Assembly: GCF_004796535.1 (NCBI RefSeq)
Contig: NZ_SPHY01000001.1
Span: forward strand, 124,001 to 188,000
From: Sphingomonas flavalba
GTDB taxonomy: Bacteria; Pseudomonadota; Alphaproteobacteria; Sphingomonadales; Sphingomonadaceae
Direction: 5' to 3'
Length of the DNA stretch: 64,000 nt
The notes under the pieces were generated by a model. The model saw only the letters and a list, made by a program, of their open reading frames with translations, made no database searches and was not told the DNA's origin. Shown here in pieces: positions 59,399-64,000 of this stretch; position 1 is the stretch's first letter, and each line of letters starts with the position of its first letter. The position numbers were made by a program, and so were the translations under genes.

Positions 59399-60385
59399 TT
59401 ACCGGTCGGCGTCGCGGACGATGCAGCGAAACCCGATATGCGAGGTCGATGTGTCGATCATCTGGGGGTGCCGGGCGGCGGGGCGATAGCGCTGGCAGTA
59501 ATTCTCCGCGCAGAGGTGGGAGCCGCCCTTGAGCACTTTGCGCCCGATCGGGATGTCCGGCATCAGCGGATCCAAGCTGCCGCGCAACGTGCCGCCGCGC
59601 GGGTCCGGCAACGCGCAGCATGCCCCCGGCTTCTTCTTCCGGCTGCCGCCACCAGCCCGCTTATGGGGAAGCGACCACCAGTCGTCGGTCCATTCCCAGA
59701 CATTGCCGATCATGTCGTACAGGCCATAATCATTGGCGGGATAGTTGCGCACCGGCGAGGTCCGTTCCCAGCCGTCCTCGCGGGTGTTCGAGAACGGAAA
59801 TATGCCCTGCCAGTAATTCGCGAGCATCGCGCCGCCCGGGCTGAGGCTGTCGCCCCAGGCATAGGCGCGTCCGTCATGCCCGCCGCGTGCGGCGAATTCC
59901 CATTCCGCCTCCGACGGCAATTGCTTGCCCGCCCATTCGGCATAGGCCGCCGCGTCGCCATGGCTGACATGGACGACGGGGTGATCCTCCAGCCCGGCCA
60001 GGCTGCTCTCCGGGCCAAGCGGGTGCCGCCAATCGGCACCGTGGCAGAAACGCCACCACTGCGCCGGGTCGTCGAGATCGACCGGGCCGCGCGCCTTGCG
60101 GAAAACCAGGGAGCCGGGCTGGAGCAATGCGGCGTCCGCACCGGGATAGTCCCCTGCCTCCGGCGGGATCTCGGCAGTGGTATGATAGCCTGTGGCGGCA
60201 ACGAAGCGCGCGAATTCGCGATTGGTGACCGGCGTGGTGTCTATCCAGAACGGCCCGACCCTGACCCGGCGCACCGGCGCCTCTTCGGGGTAGAAACTGT
60301 CCGCGCCCATCAGGAAGGCGCCGCCTTCGACCCGCACCATGCCGGCCAGATCGGCGGAACCGCCCACAGGCAATGCGCGCGTCAC
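59399..60385 (-). CDS. Formylglycine-generating enzyme (sulfatase maturation)
   Basis: 328 residues, SUMF1/FGE family. It oxidises the active-site Cys of sulfatases to formylglycine using oxygen and copper. Both active cysteines are present, Cys292 and Cys297, in GGSHLCAENYCQRYRPAARH, spaced as in human FGE. MVRVEGGAFLMGADSFYPEEAPVR, LPSEAEWEFAARGG and GLYDMIGNVWEWTDDWW are further signatures. No signal peptide, so it would act in the cytoplasm before export of the sulfatase. GTG start at 60383-60385 overlaps the MarR stop. Confidence 0.95.
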   Translation of the reverse strand: MTRALPVGGSADLAGMVRVEGGAFLMGADSFYPEEAPVRRVRVGPFWIDTTPVTNREFARFVAATGYHTTAEIPPEAGDYPGADAALLQPGSLVFRKARGPVDLDDPAQWWRFCHGADWRHPLGPESSLAGLEDHPVVHVSHGDAAAYAEWAGKQLPSEAEWEFAARGGHDGRAYAWGDSLSPGGAMLANYWQGIFPFSNTREDGWERTSPVRNYPANDYGLYDMIGNVWEWTDDWWSLPHKRAGGGSRKKKPGACCALPDPRGGTLRGSLDPLMPDIPIGRKVLKGGSHLCAENYCQRYRPAARHPQMIDTSTSHIGFRCIVRDADR

Positions 60386-60852
60386 GCCGGCCGGTGGGCC
60401 TGACGAACGACCAGGGCGTCGATGATGCGGTTGATGTCGAGGATCAGGGCGTCCTGCTCCGCGCCGGTCAGCGGGAAGGTCTGGCGCAATCGCGTCGTCA
60501 CCACGTCGATCGCTTCCGACAGCCTGGCCAGCCCGTTCGCCGTGATCAGGATATGAAGGTGCCGCCGGTCGCTGGCGAAACGCTCGATCGAAACCAGGCC
60601 CATCCGGCCAAGCTTCGCGACGGAGCGGCTGAGCGTCGATTGCTGAAGCACGGTAAACGTCGCGATCGAGCTGAGATCGCTTGGCCCCAACTGGGTCAGG
60701 CAGTGCAGGACACGCCAGTGCGCCACGGTCAGGCCGAGATCGTTCAGCGCCCCGGCCAGCACATCCTGGGTCAGATCGTTCAGGCGCGCGATACGGTGCG
60801 GCAGGAACCGCTCAAGATTGAATTGCGAAGGGTCCGGCGATTCGCGAGTCAT
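60382..60852 (-). CDS. MarR-family transcriptional regulator
   Basis: 156 residues. Winged helix-turn-helix: LGLTVAHWRVLHCLTQLGPSDLSSIATFTVLQQSTLSRSVAKLGRMGLVSIERFASDRRHLHILITANG, read in pieces, is the MarR pattern. It lies between the sulfatase (upstream) and FGE (overlapping, GTGA) genes on one strand, so it probably controls this unit. A perfect palindrome before the sulfatase is a candidate operator. ATG at 60850-60852. Confidence 0.92.
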   Translation of the reverse strand: MTRESPDPSQFNLERFLPHRIARLNDLTQDVLAGALNDLGLTVAHWRVLHCLTQLGPSDLSSIATFTVLQQSTLSRSVAKLGRMGLVSIERFASDRRHLHILITANGLARLSEAIDVVTTRLRQTFPLTGAEQDALILDINRIIDALVVRQAHRPA

Positions 60853-60906
60853 GGCGCCTGCTTACCCTCGATCGGCCTGACGAAGCATGTAAAATGGCGC
60901 AGCACG

Positions 60907-60928
60907 CCGGCGCCCGGCCGGGCGCCGG
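60907..60928. repeat. Perfect 22-bp palindrome between sulfatase and marR
   Basis: CCGGCGCCCGG followed directly by its complement. It lies 13 bases past the sulfatase stop and 55 bases before the MarR start. It can form a hairpin in the mRNA, perhaps lowering readthrough into marR-FGE; no T-run follows. Confidence 0.6.
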
Positions 60929-60940
60929 GGCGGCGCGCGC

Positions 60941-62488
60941 CTATTCGCCCGAGCGTGTGGTCCGTGCCGCCTTTGCTTTGGGCGCCGGATACTGATTCAG
61001 GTCCGCCCAGGCCGGCGGCGGCAGGGTGGCGTTCCATGTTGCATACCGCGCCTGCATGTCGGACTTCACCTGCGGGAATTGATCGCTCAGGTCGCGAGTT
61101 TCCGCCACGTCGGCGTCAAGATCATAGAGCGCGCTTTCGCCGGTGGCGTTGTTCAGCCACAGCTTCCACTTGCCCATGCGCACCGCGGATTCGCCAACCA
61201 GTTTCCAGAACAATATTTCATGCGGCGTGCCCGCATTCTGCGTTTCGATATAGGGCAGCAGGTTTACGCCATCGAGGGGCAGGGCGGCCTTTGTCGAAAC
61301 CCCGGCGGCGGCGGCGACGGTCGGCAGGATGTCGAGGCTGATCACCGGCTGCTCATAAACCGAACCCGCCGGAATGCGGCCCGGCCAACGGATCATGAAC
61401 GGAACCCGGATGCCCCCCTCATAAGTCGAATTCTTGCCGCCGGAATAGGGGGCGTTGTTCGCCGGGCGGCTCATCGCCCCGCCATTGTCGCTGAGAAAGA
61501 CGACGATCGTGTTCTTGTCCAGGCCGGTGCTCTTCAGCTTGTCCAGCACCGCGCCTACTGCCTGATCCTGCGCCAGCAGCAGCGCGTTGTAGGCGCGGGC
61601 ATTGATGTTCGGCACGGTTTTGCGCAGGGCCTCGAAATAGCCGATCGGCACCTGTAGCGGCGGCACCGGCGCATTCATCGGCAGATAGAGCATGAACGGC
61701 CGGTCCTTGTTCCGTTCGATGAATTCGATCGCCCGATCGCGGAAGTGGTCCAGCAGATATTCGTCGACGTGAATCAGGCGCCCATTTTCGCGCACGCCGT
61801 TGAGGCCGCCACGTGTCCAGGCGGTCAGCGGCGATTCGTCGTGAAAATCGATCTTCTGGCTAATGTAGTCCGGGTCGGACAGGTTCGCGTACTGGATGCT
61901 GGTGTTCCCGTAGAACACGTTCGAATAATCGAAGCCGCGGTTCTGCGGCGTGAATTGCGCCCCGTGCCCCAGGTGCCACTTGCCGACGACACCGGTCGCA
62001 TAGCCCGCGGCCTTGAACAGTTCGCCAATGTTGCGTTCACTGGTCGGCACCCCGCGGCGGACGAATTCGGCATCGCCTTGCAACGCAGCCAGGCTGCCGT
62101 CCGGCATGCGGACCTCGCTCAGTTCCGGGAAGGCACCGGTCGAGACCTGATATTCGAACCCGAAGCGCTGCTGATACCGCCCGGTGACCAGCCCGGCGCG
62201 TGACGGGCTGCACAGCGGCGCGCTGACATAGCCACTGGTAAATTTCACCCCATCCCGGCCAATGCTGTCGATATTACTGGTTTCGATCCACGGGTTGCCG
62301 TTGGACGAAACGTCGCGATTACCCATGTCGTCGGCAAGGATGACGATAACATTGGGCCGGGCGCCGGCCTGCGTCCGTGCCGGCGTCGCCCGGTCCGGGG
62401 CGGCCTGCACCGCAAAGGCTGGCAGCGATGCCGAAAAGGCCAGAGCCGATGTTAGAAGAAGCGCGGATCGGCGCAGCAAATTTTCCAT
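60941..62488 (-). CDS. Secreted Cys-type sulfatase (arylsulfatase family)
   Basis: 515 residues. Signal peptide (about 1-30, LLLTSALAFSASLPAFAVQAA). Sulfatase signature with Cys93 in SAPLCSPSRAGLVTGRY, the CxPSR motif whose Cys becomes formylglycine. Metal and active-site residues: LADDMGN (Asp53, Asp54), GKWHLGHG and FLSDNGGAMS. It hydrolyses a sulfate ester, probably in the periplasm; substrate unknown. ATG at 62486-62488 with GGGGAG upstream. The matching maturation enzyme is two genes downstream. Confidence 0.95.
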   Translation of the reverse strand: MENLLRRSALLLTSALAFSASLPAFAVQAAPDRATPARTQAGARPNVIVILADDMGNRDVSSNGNPWIETSNIDSIGRDGVKFTSGYVSAPLCSPSRAGLVTGRYQQRFGFEYQVSTGAFPELSEVRMPDGSLAALQGDAEFVRRGVPTSERNIGELFKAAGYATGVVGKWHLGHGAQFTPQNRGFDYSNVFYGNTSIQYANLSDPDYISQKIDFHDESPLTAWTRGGLNGVRENGRLIHVDEYLLDHFRDRAIEFIERNKDRPFMLYLPMNAPVPPLQVPIGYFEALRKTVPNINARAYNALLLAQDQAVGAVLDKLKSTGLDKNTIVVFLSDNGGAMSRPANNAPYSGGKNSTYEGGIRVPFMIRWPGRIPAGSVYEQPVISLDILPTVAAAAGVSTKAALPLDGVNLLPYIETQNAGTPHEILFWKLVGESAVRMGKWKLWLNNATGESALYDLDADVAETRDLSDQFPQVKSDMQARYATWNATLPPPAWADLNQYPAPKAKAARTTRSGE

Positions 62489-62591
62489 GAGCTCTCTCCC
62501 CTTCTGAGCGGCCCGCCCGCCAGGCACCCCCCGCGCCCACCGCCGCATTTCGCGCGACTCCGGACATTTGGATCATGCGCGGCAAATTATA

Positions 62592-62613
62592 TGCACATGC
62601 ATCTGCATGTGCA
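62592..62613. promoter_or_regulatory. Perfect 22-bp inverted repeat, candidate MarR operator
   Basis: TGCACATGCA, two bases, TGCATGTGCA: a perfect 10-bp inverted repeat 104-125 bp before the sulfatase start, in an AT-richer stretch. Length and symmetry suit a MarR dimer. It could also serve an unseen promoter on the plus strand. Confidence 0.55.
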
Positions 62614-62990
62614 ATCGATAAATTCGAGCAGGCGCTCTTACGGCCGCCGATGGGGTGATATCCGCGCCAAGAGGGGCTTCGGCCGTAGCTTGTCCGGGGC
62701 AAAGATTGGGCGGCGATGAGACACGCGCCAACCGGCGCACAGGTCAACGGAGAAAGCACATGCGCTTGTAGAACAGGCGTCTGCGGCTACGCTGGGCGGC
62801 GCGAGCGGTGAGAAAATACATGCAACAAGTGCGTACTCGCTGACTTGCTCGTTGCGAGCCCAATCTGCAGCAAATCGTCCACTCTATAAATTGTCCTTGG
62901 CAGCGGAGGCACCTCTATCTGACCGCCGCCGCCCGCGCAGCCCGATAGCGCGTCGCTGCCGCGGTCAAGCGGTGCAGGCAGTGCGGTCCA
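62614..62990. other. Gene-free intergenic stretch
   Basis: About 380 bases with no open frame showing family features or a ribosome site. It contains only short repeats (GCTCG-TTG-CGAGC at 62847-62859) and lies between the sulfatase promoter region and the end of the SDR gene. No tRNA or riboswitch pattern was recognised. Confidence 0.5.
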
Positions 62991-63782
62991 TCAATCCCCT
63001 TCAGCCAGCTTCGAGACCGCGTCGGTCTGCTGCTCCGGTCCGATCGCGGTATAGCCGCCGTCGACCGCCAGATCGGTGCCGGTGATGAACGAGGCGTCGT
63101 CAGAGCACAGGAACAGCACGGCGCGGGCCACTTCCTCCGGGTCGCCGACGCGGCCGAGCAGGTGGAACGGGGCGGCGACGCGGTCGGCCTTCTCGCGCCG
63201 GTCGCCGGTCAGTTCGACCATCACGTTGGACCATGTCCAGCCGGGCGACACCGAATTGACCCGGATATGGTCGCCGGCCAGTGCCATCGCCGCGGCGCGG
63301 GTCATGTGGAGGATGCCGGCCTTCGACGTGGCATAGAGCATGCGGTCCGGCTGGGCGCGCTTGCCGCTGATGCTGGCGATGTTGACGACGGCGCCACGCG
63401 CCGCCTTCAGATGCGGCCGCGCCTTCTGGATTAACAGCGCGCCGCTGACCAGATTGACGTCGAGCGCGCGCAGCCACTGCGTCCGCGTCGAATCGATGCC
63501 GTTGTCGTCATAGGTGCAGGCCAGGTTGACCAGCATGTCGACGCCGCCGAACCGTTCGGCTGCCGTCGCGAGGCAGTGGTCGATCACCGCATCGTCGGTC
63601 ACGTCACCGTGCAGGAACACGGCGCGCGACCCGAGTTCGACGGCAAGCGCGGCGCCGGCGGCGGCGGCGATGTCGAGCATCACCACGTTGGCGCCGGCGG
63701 CGTGGAACGCCTCGACGATTTTGCGCCCCATCAATGTCGAGGCGCCGGTGACGATCGCGGTTTTTTCGGTGAAGTTCGGCAT
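62991..63782 (-). CDS. Short-chain dehydrogenase/reductase (SDR)
   Basis: 263 residues, classical SDR. Nucleotide site TGASTLMGR (12-20), a variant of TGxxxGxG; catalytic Ser137 (VVNIASISG), Tyr150 and Lys154 (YATSK); RVNSVSPGW and the C-terminal ITGTDLAVDGGY. The usual NNAG motif is NLACT here. It oxidises or reduces an alcohol/ketone with NAD(P). ATG at 63780-63782 follows GGGAGAAG. It follows a TetR gene by 27 bases on the same strand. Confidence 0.93.
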   Translation of the reverse strand: MPNFTEKTAIVTGASTLMGRKIVEAFHAAGANVVMLDIAAAAGAALAVELGSRAVFLHGDVTDDAVIDHCLATAAERFGGVDMLVNLACTYDDNGIDSTRTQWLRALDVNLVSGALLIQKARPHLKAARGAVVNIASISGKRAQPDRMLYATSKAGILHMTRAAAMALAGDHIRVNSVSPGWTWSNVMVELTGDRREKADRVAAPFHLLGRVGDPEEVARAVLFLCSDDASFITGTDLAVDGGYTAIGPEQQTDAVSKLAEGD

Positions 63783-63809
63783 CCGCTTCTCCCTTGTCCA
63801 GTTATACGA

Positions 63810-64000
63810 TTATTTTGAAAAATCGATGATATTCAGTAGGTTGTTCATAACCGCCTTATATCCGCCAAGGTCACGGTTGGCGCGGGATATGATCATTGCA
63901 CCCTCGATCGCCGAGAAGATCATGTGCGCGGTTTCCGACGCCGCCGTGTCGCCGATGGCGTCGTCGTCAGTGTCCGGGGCGGCGAGGATCGTGCGGATCG
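63810..64000 (-). CDS. C-terminal part of a TetR-family regulator (cut by window end)
   Basis: The last 62 or so codons, read on the minus strand, give AHMIFSAIEGAMIISRANRD and LLNIIDFSK before TAA. ETAHMIFSAIEGAMIISRA matches the last helices of TetR ligand domains. The DNA-binding part lies outside the window. It precedes the SDR gene on the same strand and may regulate it. Confidence 0.65.
   Translation of the reverse strand, partial: IRTILAAPDTDDDAIGDTAASETAHMIFSAIEGAMIISRANRDLGGYKAVMNNLLNIIDFSK

Noticed and set aside
62852-63085. Small Arg/Pro-rich open frame before the SDR gene
   Set aside because: No ribosome site, overlaps the SDR end on the other strand, no recognisable family.

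Overview
The window is chromosomal DNA of a GC-rich alphaproteobacterium, most likely a member of the Sphingomonadales. Four observations support this: the order and sequence character of the division/cell-wall (dcw) cluster, a PEP-CTERM protein ending in the tail style typical of sphingomonads, large sphingomonad-type TonB-dependent receptors, and frequent GTG/TTG starts with ATGA/GTGA stop-start overlaps. About two thirds of the window is conserved core genome. The right-hand part (about 45.9-64 kb) is accessory and catabolic in character.

Layout. 0-3.6 kb: a fluoride channel (crcB), a perfect 34-bp inverted repeat, the groES-groEL operon with a textbook CIRCE operator, and a PEP-CTERM surface protein with a near-perfect sigma-54 promoter. 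3.8-10.7 kb: sppA and a translationally coupled acetyltransferase, a TRIC-type membrane protein, a HerA-like ATPase, msrB-msrA and ada. 10.7-31.8 kb (minus strand): a complete, tightly overlapping dcw cluster, mraZ-rsmH-ftsL-ftsI-murE-murF-mraY-murD-ftsW-murG-murC-murB-ddl-ftsQ-ftsA-ftsZ, followed by a TPR/SPOR protein and dgt. It is headed by a candidate MraZ operator of four 10-bp-spaced repeats. 31.9-43.2 kb: a small membrane protein and cysK, a lipoprotein, an unusual luxR-luxI quorum-sensing pair divergent from a GGDEF-EAL protein, a VOC protein, purL, catalase, a decayed integrase next to tRNA-Val(CAC), and hupB. 43.4-47.8 kb: lon, a glycosyltransferase and a RidA protein.

47.8-64 kb: consecutive regulator-transporter-enzyme modules. 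Module 1 is TetR, TonB receptor, alpha/beta hydrolase and MFS transporter. Module 2 is a divergent AraC regulator, a nitrilase, a heme aldoxime dehydratase and a second TonB receptor; together the two enzymes would convert aldoxime to nitrile to carboxylic acid. Module 3 is a Cys-type sulfatase, a MarR regulator and the formylglycine-generating enzyme that matures such sulfatases, with a perfect 22-bp palindrome upstream of the sulfatase. An SDR and the end of a TetR gene close the window.

The most interesting points are the aldoxime-nitrilase-receptor module, the quorum-sensing pair whose LuxR partner has no tryptophan and so lacks the usual acyl-homoserine-lactone pocket residues, the sigma-54/enhancer architecture in front of the PEP-CTERM gene, the self-contained sulfatase/FGE/MarR unit, and the integrase remnant at tRNA-Val. 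All functions are assigned by reading the sequence; no database search was run.
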